Shown here piece after piece: positions 1 through 7,767 of a stretch of DNA of 64,000 bases. Origin of the DNA: Citricoccus alkalitolerans (GTDB taxonomy: Bacteria; Actinomycetota; Actinomycetes; Actinomycetales; Micrococcaceae); assembly GCF_039528175.1 (NCBI RefSeq), contig NZ_BAAALH010000001.1, positions 1-64,000 on the forward strand, written 5' to 3'. The translations under genes and the position numbers were made by a program. Below the pieces are notes generated by a model. The model had not been told where the DNA came from. It was given only the letters and a program-made list of their open reading frames with translations, and ran no database searches. Positions within the stretch are counted from its first letter, which is position 1, and every line of letters begins with the position of its first letter.

Positions 1-234
1 GAGGGCCAGATGCGTAGCGTCCACTATGCGGTTGCGGAACAACAACCAACCGAACCACCACCCCGACAACACTCAGGGGTGGAACAACTGAACAGTGCAA
101 CAAGGTAAGTTGTAACCCCCTGGGTCGATCCCACACCACCCCAAACGGTGTGGACACGACAGGGACACTGAGACTACCCCCGACCGAACACCAACCCCTT
201 CCGGGTTGCAGATGTCAACAGAGGTGGTAACAGG
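1..234 (+). other. 23S-5S rRNA internal spacer (rrn operon tail)
   Basis: No coding frame. The stretch lies directly before a recognisable 5S rRNA 5' end and its opening resembles the post-23S spacer of Micrococcaceae rrn operons. The 3' end of 23S may fall just outside or at the edge. The call rests on adjacency and general resemblance; no alignment was made. Confidence 0.6.
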
Positions 235-264
235 GTTACGGCGGTCATAGCGTGGGGGAAACGC
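235..264 (+). rRNA. rrf: 5S ribosomal RNA, 5' end only (cut by assembly gap)
   Basis: The 30 bases starting GTTACGGCGG and containing AGCGTGGGGGAAACGC match the 5' part of actinobacterial 5S rRNA (helix I 5' strand and loop A/helix II). The molecule should be about 117-120 nt, but the sequence runs into a 23-N gap and the bases after the gap do not look like a 5S 3' end. The remaining ~90 nt are therefore missing and the gap length is not the true length. 5S is the last rRNA of the operon that precedes this window. Confidence 0.85.
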
Positions 265-287
265 NNNNNNNNNNNNNNNNNNNNNNN
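265..287. other. Assembly gap (23 N) inside 5S rRNA
   Basis: Run of N interrupting the 5S gene. The missing rRNA portion (~90 nt) is longer than the N-run, so the gap size is an estimate. The bases from 288 to about 394 hold no supported gene. Confidence 0.95.
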
Positions 288-394
288 CTCACGGTCCAGG
301 GCTTCTGTGTTTAACAGACCATGCTGGGTCAGATCATGGACAGCAGCTCCCCGTACGCGCCTTCAGGGCCTGGCCGGCATGGTTTGATGAGGGC

Positions 395-979
395 ATGTCT
401 GAGAGCCCGTTCCTTGACCCGTTCGCCGTCCCCACCAGTGGCGAGCATGGTCCTCCAGGCCCGGATGCGGGAGACTCGACGGGGGACGTGGTGCCCGGAA
501 CGGTGGTGAACAGTGGCCCGGCCTCTGCGGAGGCCACACATGCCTTGAACGCCTCCATCCCGCTGGACCTGGATCAGGCGGTCGGGGCGTTCGTGGATGA
601 CACCCATCTCTGGTGGCCGCGGGGGCTTCGTGCCACCGGGGAGGCGGGGCACGTGTACTTCGGTGACGGAGCGCTGCTGGAGGAGGATGCGGACGGCCCG
701 GCCGGTGATCAGAATCCCCCCTACGAGTGGGCGGTCTTGGCGGGGGCGGCGGAGGGTGCCCTTGAGCTGGATTGGTGGGGTGGTCATCGGGAGGCGGCTG
801 ATTCGCCCGTCCGGCTCTATCTGTCCTGGTCCGGCGGTCCCCGTGGTGGAGCGGAGCTGAGCGTCCGGGGGAGTGAGCCGACGTCGTGGCTGGAAGAGTG
901 GACCGCGGTCCTGGGGGCGTTCACTCGCTACGCCGGAGGCAGTCTCGCCGAACCGGGGGAGGGCCGAGAGGGGGCCTAG
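395..979 (+). CDS. SRPBCC-family (AHSA1-like) protein
   Basis: A 194-residue protein. After an acidic, low-complexity first ~55 residues, a stretch around 57-110 (LDQAVGAFVDDTHLWWP, then GHVYFGDG and YEWAVL) looks like the core of activator-of-Hsp90-ATPase/SRPBCC proteins, which form a helix-grip fold binding hydrophobic ligands. The C-terminal WLEEWTAVLGAFTRYAGG resembles the closing helix of that fold. The specific ligand is unknown. The ATG has only a weak purine-rich stretch upstream, so the start is uncertain. The stop overlaps the end of the convergent next gene by 4 nt. Confidence 0.6.
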   Translation: MSESPFLDPFAVPTSGEHGPPGPDAGDSTGDVVPGTVVNSGPASAEATHALNASIPLDLDQAVGAFVDDTHLWWPRGLRATGEAGHVYFGDGALLEEDADGPAGDQNPPYEWAVLAGAAEGALELDWWGGHREAADSPVRLYLSWSGGPRGGAELSVRGSEPTSWLEEWTAVLGAFTRYAGGSLAEPGEGREGA

Positions 980-1617
980 AGGCCGTTCTCCCGGAACATC
1001 TTGAGGTCCCCGTCCTCGAACTTCTGCTCGAGCACCCGTCCGTTGTTGCGCATGGACTCGAGGTCATGCTTCAGGACGGTGTCCCGGCTGCGGGAGACCT
1101 CGGTCGCGAGTAGTTGCAGTTGCTGGGTCCATTCCATGGCAGCAGCCGGCTTGGCCGAGTCGGGCAGCCGGAGGAACACGTCCAGCGTGCTCGGCAGGTA
1201 CTGGTACACGAGGGACTCGATGGACAGGCGTTGCTCCGGAGCCTGTTGGACGAGATCCCAGCGGTCGATCATCTCGCCGAGGTGGACGGCAATCATGGAC
1301 AGGTCGTGCTGGGAGGCCGGGGGAAGTTGGGCGCGATGGTTCCGGACCCGGTGGCGGAACTCGGCGAGCTGCCGGTCCATCTCCTCCTGGGTTGCGCCGT
1401 GCACGGGGATGCCGGACGAATAGGTCTGGCGGTGATCCGGTGTCAGGATCAGGCCCGCACCGTATCCCAGCGCCGCCGCGAGGAAGGCCGCGAGGATTGA
1501 ATCGGACAGGAGGCCCACTCCGATGAAGACGATGAGGAAGGCAGCCAGGCCGATCAGGTTCGGGCGTGACGCCAGGAAGTCCCTGAAAGCGCCGAACCCC
1601 TCCGCCTCGGTGGCCAC
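976..1617 (-). CDS. Hypothetical membrane protein with cytoplasmic helical domain
   Basis: A 213-residue protein, GTG start with a GGAGA ribosome-binding site a few bases upstream. Residues ~18-60 form two closely spaced hydrophobic helices (LIGLAAFLIVFIGVGLL and AAFLAAALGYGAGLIL). The rest is charged and probably helical (REFRHRVRNHRAQL-type sequence, heptad-like Leu). The arrangement resembles small membrane proteins with a 5-bromo-4-chloroindolyl-phosphate-hydrolysis (XpaC)-like region, but I cannot confirm this. No catalytic motif seen. Convergent and 4 nt overlapping with the SRPBCC gene. Confidence 0.55.
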   Translation of the reverse strand: MATEAEGFGAFRDFLASRPNLIGLAAFLIVFIGVGLLSDSILAAFLAAALGYGAGLILTPDHRQTYSSGIPVHGATQEEMDRQLAEFRHRVRNHRAQLPPASQHDLSMIAVHLGEMIDRWDLVQQAPEQRLSIESLVYQYLPSTLDVFLRLPDSAKPAAAMEWTQQLQLLATEVSRSRDTVLKHDLESMRNNGRVLEQKFEDGDLKMFRENGL

Positions 1618-1693
1618 ATCTCTCCGTCTCGCCTGAGTTGATCTGCTGACGTGACCAGTCTAGTGTCCGTGCCGCTCACCTCCACGGATCGTT

Positions 1694-1723
1694 TTGGTGA
1701 ATCCGGGAACGGACGGCTAGGAT
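1694..1723 (+). promoter_or_regulatory. Promoter of tRNA-Pro
   Basis: -35 TTGGTG (1694-1699) and -10 TAGGAT (1718-1723) with an 18-nt spacer, about 47 nt before the mature tRNA 5' end. Good fit to a vegetative actinobacterial sigma factor. Confidence 0.55.
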
Positions 1724-1769
1724 AGACCACTGTGGTTCCCCGCCGGACTCGGCATGGAACCACTCTCCA

Positions 1770-1846
1770 CGGGGTGTGGCGCAGCTTGGTAGCGCGCGTC
1801 GTTCGGGACGACGAGGCCGCAGGTTCAAATCCTGTCACCCCGACCA
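1770..1846 (+). tRNA. tRNA-Pro (anticodon CGG)
   Basis: Full cloverleaf of 77 nt including encoded CCA. Acceptor CGGGGTG pairs with CACCCCG, the anticodon stem CGTCG/CGACG encloses TTCGGGA (anticodon CGG at 1804-1806), and the T-arm carries GGTTCAAATCC. It reads CCG proline codons, abundant in this GC-rich genome. Confidence 0.97.
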
Positions 1847-1852
1847 CGAGAC

Positions 1853-1916
1853 GCCGGCCGGGAGNNNNNNNNNNNNNNNNNNNNNNNNNNNNNNNNNNNN
1901 NNCCGGCCGGCATTTT
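1853..1916 (+). terminator. Rho-independent terminator after tRNA-Pro, interrupted by 38-N gap
   Basis: GCCGGCCGG (1853-1861) and CCGGCCGGC (1903-1911) are perfect reverse complements followed by ATTTTT. The N-run 1865-1902 sits exactly in the loop region. True loop length is unknown. Confidence 0.7.
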
Positions 1917-1930
1917 TCGTCTGTCTGTGT

Positions 1931-2290
1931 CTACCGACGCTCGAGCGCCTGCAGGTGCTCCGGCTTGGTGGCGTCCACATGCTCCTGGTACTCAGGGTGC
2001 TTCTCGATCCACCCCTTCACATACGGGCAGACGGCGACGATCCGGTACCCCTCGGCGATGGACTGGTCCAACGCGCCGCGGACCAGGGCCGAGGCGAGTC
2101 CATGGCCGCCGTATTCCTCGGACACCTCGGTATGGGGGAAAATCCGCTGACGGGTCCCACCGGCCCCCGCGTGCTCGGTGAAGTAGGTCTTGCCGGCCGG
2201 CTCGCCTGAGGCGTCCACATGGATCTCGTAGCGAGGTTTGCCGCCCTGGACGACCTGCGGGTGGTCCAGGGATGGTGTCTGCTCACTCAT
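1931..2290 (-). CDS. GNAT-family N-acetyltransferase (YjdJ/COG2388-like)
   Basis: A 119-residue single-domain protein. The stretch IFPHTEVSEEYGGHGLASALVRGALD (about 50-75) contains the short GNAT acetyl-CoA-binding loop (GxGxA type, here GGHGLAS). CPYVKGWIEKHPEY near the C-terminus is the characteristic end of the minimal COG2388 group. The substrate is not known for this group. ATG with AAGGAGA 9 nt upstream. First of a run of minus-strand genes, followed in reading order only by the terminator region of tRNA-Pro. Confidence 0.85.
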   Translation of the reverse strand: MSEQTPSLDHPQVVQGGKPRYEIHVDASGEPAGKTYFTEHAGAGGTRQRIFPHTEVSEEYGGHGLASALVRGALDQSIAEGYRIVAVCPYVKGWIEKHPEYQEHVDATKPEHLQALERR

Positions 2291-2338
2291 GGGCTCTCGT
2301 GTCTCCTTGATGGTCGGTGATGGACGTGGTCATCTGGT

Positions 2339-3481
2339 CTACTTCGTCGGCGGATTGGCGCGGGGCCGCATGCGGGTGGTGGGCAGCGCCGGGGCCGGTA
2401 GTGGCGCGGGGGCGCCTGCCGGGAAGTCGCCGAACTGCGGGAACGTCCGGCCATCGCGGTAGCTGGTGCCGATCGTGGCGTCCAGGAGGTCTGCGGACAC
2501 GGGTGCTCCCAGGGGAGCTCCGGTCAGCGGGGAATCCTCCGACGGCGCCTCGAATCCCATCTCGGCTTGGTAGGCGGCGCGCCAGGCCACGATCTCCTCG
2601 TGGGTGCGGCCCACGAAGTTCCACCACATGACGATCTGTTCGCCGAGGGGTTCGCCGCCGATCAGCAGCGCGATGACGGGGCCCGAACCGGAGGTGATCC
2701 TCAGGCGGGTCCGGCCGGGGCCGACGAAGCCGAGGTGGTCCTCGGGAATCTCGACGCCGTCCAGGGTGATGGCCCCGGTGACCTGGAGCAGGCCGTGCTC
2801 GTGGCCGGCGGGGACGTCCACCTCCAGTGTGGTGCCGGGGTCCATTCGCAACTCCACGCCCGTCAGGGGCAGGTGCGTCTTCACCGGAGAGGTGGAGCCC
2901 AGCAGGGAGCCGAGGAAGACGCGAGCGGTGTAGCCAGACCCGGTGACCGGATCCGGTCGGTGAGCCTCGAGGGACGGAGCGGTGGCACGGGCGTGCTCCG
3001 GGAAGGCATACCAGAGCTGGGCACCGTGGAGGACCGTGGTGTCCGCCGTGGAGTACTCCGAATGGGTGATCCCGGAACCGGCGTTCATGAGGTTGACCTC
3101 ACCGGGGCGGACGGTGGCCCAATGACCGGCGGAGTCGATGTGGTCCACCCGCCCGGTGAACAGCCAGGAGACGGTCGCCAGCCCCGTGTGCGGGTGGCGG
3201 GGGACCGCCATGCCGCCGGTGGCGGAGACGTCATCCGGTCCGTAGAAGTCCAAGAAGCACCAGGCGCCGATCAGGGAGCGGGCCCGTTGCGGCAGGGTGC
3301 GTTTGACGGTCATGGCCCGGGGTCCGCCGAGCGGCACCGCGCGGGGCTCAAGGAGCTCGACCGTACCAGTGCCACCGGCGTGCGGGTCCACTCCGTCCGA
3401 GAGGCCCTCGGTGAAGTGCAGCCCAGTGGTCGGCTTGTTCCTGCAGACAGTCTCCTGCGGGTCAGTCTCGGTGTTGCTCAT
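2339..3481 (-). CDS. Pirin family protein
   Basis: A 380-residue bicupin. The N-terminal cupin (~55-165) has pirin signature elements RARSLIGAWCFLDFYGP, the metal-ligand segment PRHPHTGLATVSW, GRVDHIDS and SGITHSEYS. The C-terminal pirin_C cupin (~215-320) follows, with GEPLGEQIVMWWNFVG typical of the family. Pirins bind one Fe or Ni. Bacterial members act as quercetinase-like dioxygenases or regulators of redox and central metabolism; the function here cannot be assigned. A C-terminal Pro/Ala-rich tail is extra. Same strand as the AhpD-like gene 24 nt upstream, so probably co-transcribed in an oxidative-stress setting. Confidence 0.9.
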   Translation of the reverse strand: MSNTETDPQETVCRNKPTTGLHFTEGLSDGVDPHAGGTGTVELLEPRAVPLGGPRAMTVKRTLPQRARSLIGAWCFLDFYGPDDVSATGGMAVPRHPHTGLATVSWLFTGRVDHIDSAGHWATVRPGEVNLMNAGSGITHSEYSTADTTVLHGAQLWYAFPEHARATAPSLEAHRPDPVTGSGYTARVFLGSLLGSTSPVKTHLPLTGVELRMDPGTTLEVDVPAGHEHGLLQVTGAITLDGVEIPEDHLGFVGPGRTRLRITSGSGPVIALLIGGEPLGEQIVMWWNFVGRTHEEIVAWRAAYQAEMGFEAPSEDSPLTGAPLGAPVSADLLDATIGTSYRDGRTFPQFGDFPAGAPAPLPAPALPTTRMRPRANPPTK

Positions 3482-3505
3482 GGCGCTTGCCTCGCTTCCA
3501 GCTGT

Positions 3506-3922
3506 TCAACGGCGCCTGACCGGGTGGTGGGACAGGATGGAGATGCGGTTGGTGACGTTCATGGTGATGGCCAGCCACTGGACGGCGGAGTACTGCTCGT
3601 CCGTCAGCACATGGTGGCTCATCAGCTGGCTGACGTGCTGGTCCTCCTCCGCCTCACGCCAGGCAGCCAACAGACCGAGGCGCTGGGAGTCCAGTCCGGC
3701 GTCGATTCCCTGGCGGGTGTGGACCTCGAGGCAGTAGGCGCAGCCATTGATCTGCGAGATGCGCAGGTTCACCAGCTCCACGAGCTGATCGTCGAGGCCG
3801 GCCTTCCGGGCGGCGTTCTTCGCGGCGAGGGCCAGTCCGCCCACGGCCTTCCACGCGGCGGGGTCGGACTTATCCAGGTAGAAGGCCAAGGGATCCTGGC
3901 GCACGTCGGTGCTCATGTCCAT
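3506..3922 (-). CDS. Carboxymuconolactone decarboxylase/AhpD-like alkylhydroperoxidase
   Basis: About 138 residues. The motif NGCAYCLEVH holds the AhpD redox pair Cys61/Cys64 and His68, which defines the peroxidatic CxxC subgroup rather than true gamma-carboxymuconolactone decarboxylases. It likely reduces peroxides or serves as an antioxidant relay. The frame is open back to a GTG at 3964, which touches the stop of the upstream DUF5129 gene. I prefer the ATG at 3922 (or 3916) because nothing conserved is lost, but ribosome-binding signals do not decide it. Confidence 0.85.
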   Translation of the reverse strand: MDMSTDVRQDPLAFYLDKSDPAAWKAVGGLALAAKNAARKAGLDDQLVELVNLRISQINGCAYCLEVHTRQGIDAGLDSQRLGLLAAWREAEEDQHVSQLMSHHVLTDEQYSAVQWLAITMNVTNRISILSHHPVRRR

Positions 3923-3965
3923 GCCAACCCCGGGCCCGTCAGCAACATTCCTTGCACCAATCACC

Positions 3966-5501
3966 TCAGAAGCTGGAGGAGGAGCCGGCGCCGGAGAAGC
4001 TGCCGCCGGAGCTGCCGTATCCGGTCGATGAGTTTGAGGAGGAGGCCTCCGCCTGTTCCCGCGCCGTCACCACGTGGGACTGGCCCGAGGAGTATCCGAG
4101 GTGGAAGGCGGTCGCGGTCCAGAACCATCCGGGCTGGTGCACCGTGTCCAGGATCGAGCCTGGACGGCGGGAGGCGCGGTGGCGTTCGCGTTCCAGTTCC
4201 TGCTGCAGGGTCTGGCGTTCCGCATCGGACGTGGCGAAGGCATCGATCTGGGCCTTGGCGTAGTCATCCAGCAGTCCGGTCAGGCGGACCCGCAGGGCGT
4301 CCAGGCCGTCAAGGGCCTCGTCCGGGGAGATCTGGCCGGTCTCCAGGCCGGCACCCAACCGCTCCAGCTCCCGTTCCGCCTCGGGGCGGAAGGAGCGCAA
4401 TGGCGAGAGCTGGTCGGCCTTGAGCTTGTGCTGTCCGGTCACCAGCTCGTCGATCTGCCCCAGGTCCTCGCGCATCGGCGCGGTCTGGATGTCCCAGGCC
4501 TCGGGCCAGCCCGGGTACTTGTTCAACAGCGTGTTGGTACTTCCGACGGTGTCGTCCAGCTGGTCGAGTTCCTCCGCCTGTTTCATGTAGGCCGTGACGG
4601 CCTGGCGGTGTTCCTTGCGGTGCAGCTTCGTCACCGGGATGCCGGACAGCCGGTCGTTCTCCCGGGCCGCCTGCAGATAGCGTTCGTGGAAGGTGCGGTA
4701 CCGCTCCAGCACCATGGCCCCGTACCTGGAGTCCTCCGGCACGGTATGGGCGTTCAGTTCGGTGGCCTCGAGATCCGTGCTGACGTTGGTGAAGGCCCGA
4801 TTCCCGCGGTCCAGTTCCGCCTGGGCCTTCTGCTGCTGGCTCTTCCTGCTGGCGACGCTCACCCCTCCGACGATGCCGCCGATGACCACCAGGACCCCGC
4901 CGCCGACCCACAGTCCGGGGTGCCGGTACCAGGGACGGTTCATCACGGCCGCGGCGGACTCGGTGGCATCGAGGGCGGCCTGCGTCCAGTCGGCCTCCCG
5001 CAGGGAGTCGACCGCATCCTCCCGGATGTCCTCCTGGAGATCGAGGCCGACCTTGCGGTCCTCACCGAAGTAGACGCCTTGCAGGCGGCCCTCCGGGTCA
5101 ATCGCGTAGATGAACAGACCATCCGTCCACTTCTGACCGTCGTCGCTGATCCACTCCGGATGGTTCTCACGGGCATCGGCCAGAAGTCGCTCGTTGAGGT
5201 TGGACTCGGCCTCACCGCGCTGGGTCCAGACCACCACGGTGGTCGGTTCATAGAAGGAGATTCCGTCCAGCCCCTCGAGCAGGGTCGGCTCGTGGATGAC
5301 CCCGGCGCCGTCCTCGAGGATGACTTCCTCGGCCTGGTCGGCCTGGGCCGGGGAGGCCCCCGTGACGAGAGTTGCCGGCACCGCGGCCAGCAACCCGAGC
5401 GCCAGGCCGAACGCCGCCACCCAGCCGGTCGCCCTGGCAGTCGTTCTGGTGAGAGGTGTGGCACGCGGACCGGTTCGGACATGGGCGGTGTCGGTGGGCA
5501 T
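3966..5501 (-). CDS. DUF5129-type secreted/membrane protein
   Basis: A 511-residue protein from the ATG at 5501, preceded by an AGGGGAC ribosome-binding site. A longer frame to 5753 would overrun the next gene and is rejected. Residues 1-54 form a signal peptide ending near AQAD. Residues 58-190 resemble the TPM/DUF5129 thylakoid-type phosphatase-like domain (TTVVVWTQRG, GLFIYAIDPEGR). One transmembrane helix spans ~196-217. A long Arg/Glu-rich coiled-coil region follows, then a Ser/Gly-rich tail (SSGGSFSGAGSSSSF) typical of the family. Function unknown, probably cell-envelope protein quality control. Confidence 0.8.
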   Translation of the reverse strand: MPTDTAHVRTGPRATPLTRTTARATGWVAAFGLALGLLAAVPATLVTGASPAQADQAEEVILEDGAGVIHEPTLLEGLDGISFYEPTTVVVWTQRGEAESNLNERLLADARENHPEWISDDGQKWTDGLFIYAIDPEGRLQGVYFGEDRKVGLDLQEDIREDAVDSLREADWTQAALDATESAAAVMNRPWYRHPGLWVGGGVLVVIGGIVGGVSVASRKSQQQKAQAELDRGNRAFTNVSTDLEATELNAHTVPEDSRYGAMVLERYRTFHERYLQAARENDRLSGIPVTKLHRKEHRQAVTAYMKQAEELDQLDDTVGSTNTLLNKYPGWPEAWDIQTAPMREDLGQIDELVTGQHKLKADQLSPLRSFRPEAERELERLGAGLETGQISPDEALDGLDALRVRLTGLLDDYAKAQIDAFATSDAERQTLQQELERERHRASRRPGSILDTVHQPGWFWTATAFHLGYSSGQSHVVTAREQAEASSSNSSTGYGSSGGSFSGAGSSSSF

Positions 5502-5583
5502 CGGGCGTCCCCTGTTCTCGGTTGCCGGTACCGGCTTGTCGTGGTTCGGATGGGATCGCTGTGGGGGAGCCGGAGCCGTTCCC

Positions 5584-6258
5584 TCAGTCCTGCACCACAG
5601 TACCGCCGGTGAGGCGGGCGAGTTCGGGTGCGGACATCGGCCGATTGAAGACCGGTCCGTCCGGCTCCAGGGCCCGGCCGGCGGCCAGCCCGGGCAGCAG
5701 TACCGGGGCGAACCCCAGGTCAGCAGCCAAATGCCCGACGGCGGCCGCGGCATCCTCGCTGTCCGAGGCCACTCCCAGCGCTCGCCGCTCGGGGCCCGGG
5801 GAACGGCCCGCGGTGTCCAGGTCCCAGTGGCTGACGTGGTTCAGGGCCTTCACCACCGTGGCGCCGGAGAACCGGGCAGCCACGGCCTGGGAACTGGACC
5901 GGCCGGCGTCGAGCGCCGATTGGAGCCAGCCCGGGAGCGGCTCCTCGGCCCAGCGGTTGGTGGCGTCCACGAGGAGGCAGCCCTCCAGCCAGTCCGGGTC
6001 CACGGACTCGAGGTCCTCCTGCGGAACCATCAGGACGACGATCGGCTGTGCCGTCCCGTCCTGCGCGATCTCCGCCGCTGCCACCGCGGTGGTCCGGGGA
6101 GCGTACTGGGCCAGGTGCAGGCGCATCGAGGTGGGTGGCCGGCTGGACGCGATCCGCACGGGGAAGCCGGCCGAGGTGGCGGCCCGGGCGAGCGAGGTCC
6201 CCGCCCGGCCGGCCCCGAGGATGTTGAGGGGGCGGGAAGTGCCCGGCAGCCCTGTCAC
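5584..6258 (-). CDS. NADP/F420-dependent oxidoreductase-type Rossmann protein
   Basis: A 224-residue protein. The N-terminal nucleotide-binding motif ILGAGRAGTSLARAATSAGF (residues 13-32) is a GxGxxG dinucleotide fold, followed by SSR at the end of strand 2, which suits NADP or F420-oxidoreductase-like ligands. VVLMVPQEDL and LVDATNRW match the NADPH-dependent F420 reductase (NpdG/FNO-like) layout. KALNHVSHWDLD resembles its VKAFN segment. The start overlaps the RraA-like stop by 4 nt, so it is the third gene of a translationally coupled catabolic trio. The substrate is unknown. Confidence 0.7.
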   Translation of the reverse strand: MTGLPGTSRPLNILGAGRAGTSLARAATSAGFPVRIASSRPPTSMRLHLAQYAPRTTAVAAAEIAQDGTAQPIVVLMVPQEDLESVDPDWLEGCLLVDATNRWAEEPLPGWLQSALDAGRSSSQAVAARFSGATVVKALNHVSHWDLDTAGRSPGPERRALGVASDSEDAAAAVGHLAADLGFAPVLLPGLAAGRALEPDGPVFNRPMSAPELARLTGGTVVQD

Positions 6259-6725
6259 GGCGTGACCAGGATGCCGTCCTCATCCGCCCAGAGGGTGGCA
6301 CCCGGGGTGAACGTCACCCCGCCGAACTCGACGGGGACGTCCGCCTCGCCGGCCCCGTCCTTGGCGGACTTGCGGGGATTGGACCCCAGGGCCTTGACGC
6401 CCAGGTCCAGGGTGCGGACCACGGCGCGGTCCCGGATGGCCCCGTGGACGATGACTCCGGCCCAGCCGTTCCGCACGGCTGCCGCGGCGATGAGGTCGCC
6501 CATGAGGGCGGACTCCAGGGAACCGCCGCCGTCCACCACAAGGACCGCGCCGTGTCCGGGGGAACTCAGGACCTGTTTGACCAACCCGTTGTCCCGGTGG
6601 CAGCGGAGGGTCCGCACGGGGCCGGTGAACAGCGTCCGGGCGCCGAGGTCCTGGAACTGCAGCGAACAGGACTGCAGCGTCTCGTCCGCGTCATAGAGGT
6701 CACACGTCGTGAACCCGGCGGTCAT
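6255..6725 (-). CDS. RraA-like protein / 4-hydroxy-4-methyl-2-oxoglutarate aldolase family
   Basis: A 156-residue protein close to the family length of ~160. It starts FTTCDLYDAD as RraA/HMG-aldolase proteins do. It contains the active-site lid segment ALMGDLIAAAAVRNGWAGVIVHGAIRD, where Arg-Asp of GAIRD binds substrate and the GD pair precedes it, and ends with GxTLWADEDGILV. Although labelled RNase E regulator in many genomes, its 4-nt overlaps with an FAH-family hydrolase and an oxidoreductase favour the HMG/oxaloacetate aldolase-decarboxylase role in aromatic or keto-acid catabolism. Confidence 0.85.
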   Translation of the reverse strand: MTAGFTTCDLYDADETLQSCSLQFQDLGARTLFTGPVRTLRCHRDNGLVKQVLSSPGHGAVLVVDGGGSLESALMGDLIAAAAVRNGWAGVIVHGAIRDRAVVRTLDLGVKALGSNPRKSAKDGAGEADVPVEFGGVTFTPGATLWADEDGILVTP

Positions 6726-7615
6726 CGGATCTCGTTCCGCTGCAGGCCCAGGCCCTCGATCTCCGTCTCCAGGACGTCCCCGGCCTTCAGCCAGGGGCGC
6801 CGGCCGGCGTCGTTCTTCCGGGCCAGGGCGACCCCGGCGGGGGTTCCGGTGAGGATGAGGTCCCCGGGCAGCAGGGTGACCAGGTCGGAGAGGTAGGAGA
6901 CGAGCTTCTCGGCGCCGAACACGAGGTCTCCGGTGGAGTCCTGCTGCATGACCTCACCGTTGACACGGGTGGTGATCGTGGCGCCGGGCACGTATTCGTC
7001 CGGCGTGACCAGCCACGGGCCGATCGGCGTGGTCTCCTCCCAGACCTTTCCCTGCGTCCATTCCGTAGTCCGGCCCTGGTAGCCGCGGACGGAGACGTCG
7101 TTGGAGATGGCGTAGCCGGCAATGTGTGCGGCAGCCTGGTCCTCGGGGATGCGGCGGCCGGGCTCGCCGATGATGATGCACAGCTCGCCCTCCCAGTCCA
7201 TTCGGTGGTCCTCGGCCGGGACCTCGATGGCATCCGTGGCCCCGGTGAGCGTCTGGGCGAACTTGGTGAAGACCGAGGGGTGCTCCGGCAGCTCCAGCCC
7301 GGTCTCCAGGATGTGGTTGCGATAGTTCAGCCCGATGCAGAACACCTTGGTGGGGAACGGGATGAGCGTGGCGGGCTCCAGTGCCGAGGCGTCCAGCACC
7401 CGGGAGGGCTCCTCCGCGGCCGCGGCCAGGGCGGCCTCCACCAGCTCGGTGCGGCTCGGTTCCGGCAGGGACAGGAAGTCCCCGACGTCGACCACGCCTT
7501 CCAGCTCGACGGCGGCCGTGGCGCGGGGGCCATCGGTCTCCGTGACGAGTGCGGCGAACGTGGCGCCCGGGGTGTCTGGGTCCGAGCCCGGCAATCGATA
7601 GGTAGAGAGCTTCAT
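6722..7615 (-). CDS. Fumarylacetoacetate hydrolase family protein
   Basis: A 297-residue protein from the ATG at 7615, preceded by GGTGGGA. The C-terminal FAH domain (~80-297) shows the usual blocks: KVFCIGLNYRNHILETGLELPEHPSVFTKF, MDWEGELCIIIGEPGR (the metal ligands Glu-x-Glu lie here), YAISNDVSVRGYQ, and LLPGDLILTGTPAGV. The family hydrolyses or decarboxylates beta-diketo acids such as acylpyruvates or 2-oxo-hept-3-ene-dioates. It is the first gene of the overlapping FAH-RraA-oxidoreductase operon, consistent with the terminal part of an aromatic or hydroxy-acid pathway that yields pyruvate or oxaloacetate. Confidence 0.9.
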   Translation of the reverse strand: MKLSTYRLPGSDPDTPGATFAALVTETDGPRATAAVELEGVVDVGDFLSLPEPSRTELVEAALAAAAEEPSRVLDASALEPATLIPFPTKVFCIGLNYRNHILETGLELPEHPSVFTKFAQTLTGATDAIEVPAEDHRMDWEGELCIIIGEPGRRIPEDQAAAHIAGYAISNDVSVRGYQGRTTEWTQGKVWEETTPIGPWLVTPDEYVPGATITTRVNGEVMQQDSTGDLVFGAEKLVSYLSDLVTLLPGDLILTGTPAGVALARKNDAGRRPWLKAGDVLETEIEGLGLQRNEIR

Positions 7616-7767
7616 GGGGATATCCCACCACACCGCCCACCCGGTCCGCTCGGCCGATGAGCGGTTGTGGGCCCCGTCACCCCGTGGAAACCTGGTTCGG
7701 TTATCATGCTCGCGGCAGAGCGGAGGGAAACGCCCTGCCCATCACTCCACCCACGAAGGGCGACACC

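Noticed and set aside
3923..3964. GTG at 3964 as start of the AhpD-like gene
   Set aside because: It touches the stop of the upstream gene with no spacing for a ribosome-binding site, and the extra 14 residues add no conserved sequence. It remains possible through translational coupling.
5502..5753. Longer N-terminus of the DUF5129 protein
   Set aside because: It would overlap the oxidoreductase gene and place 84 non-conserved residues before the signal peptide.
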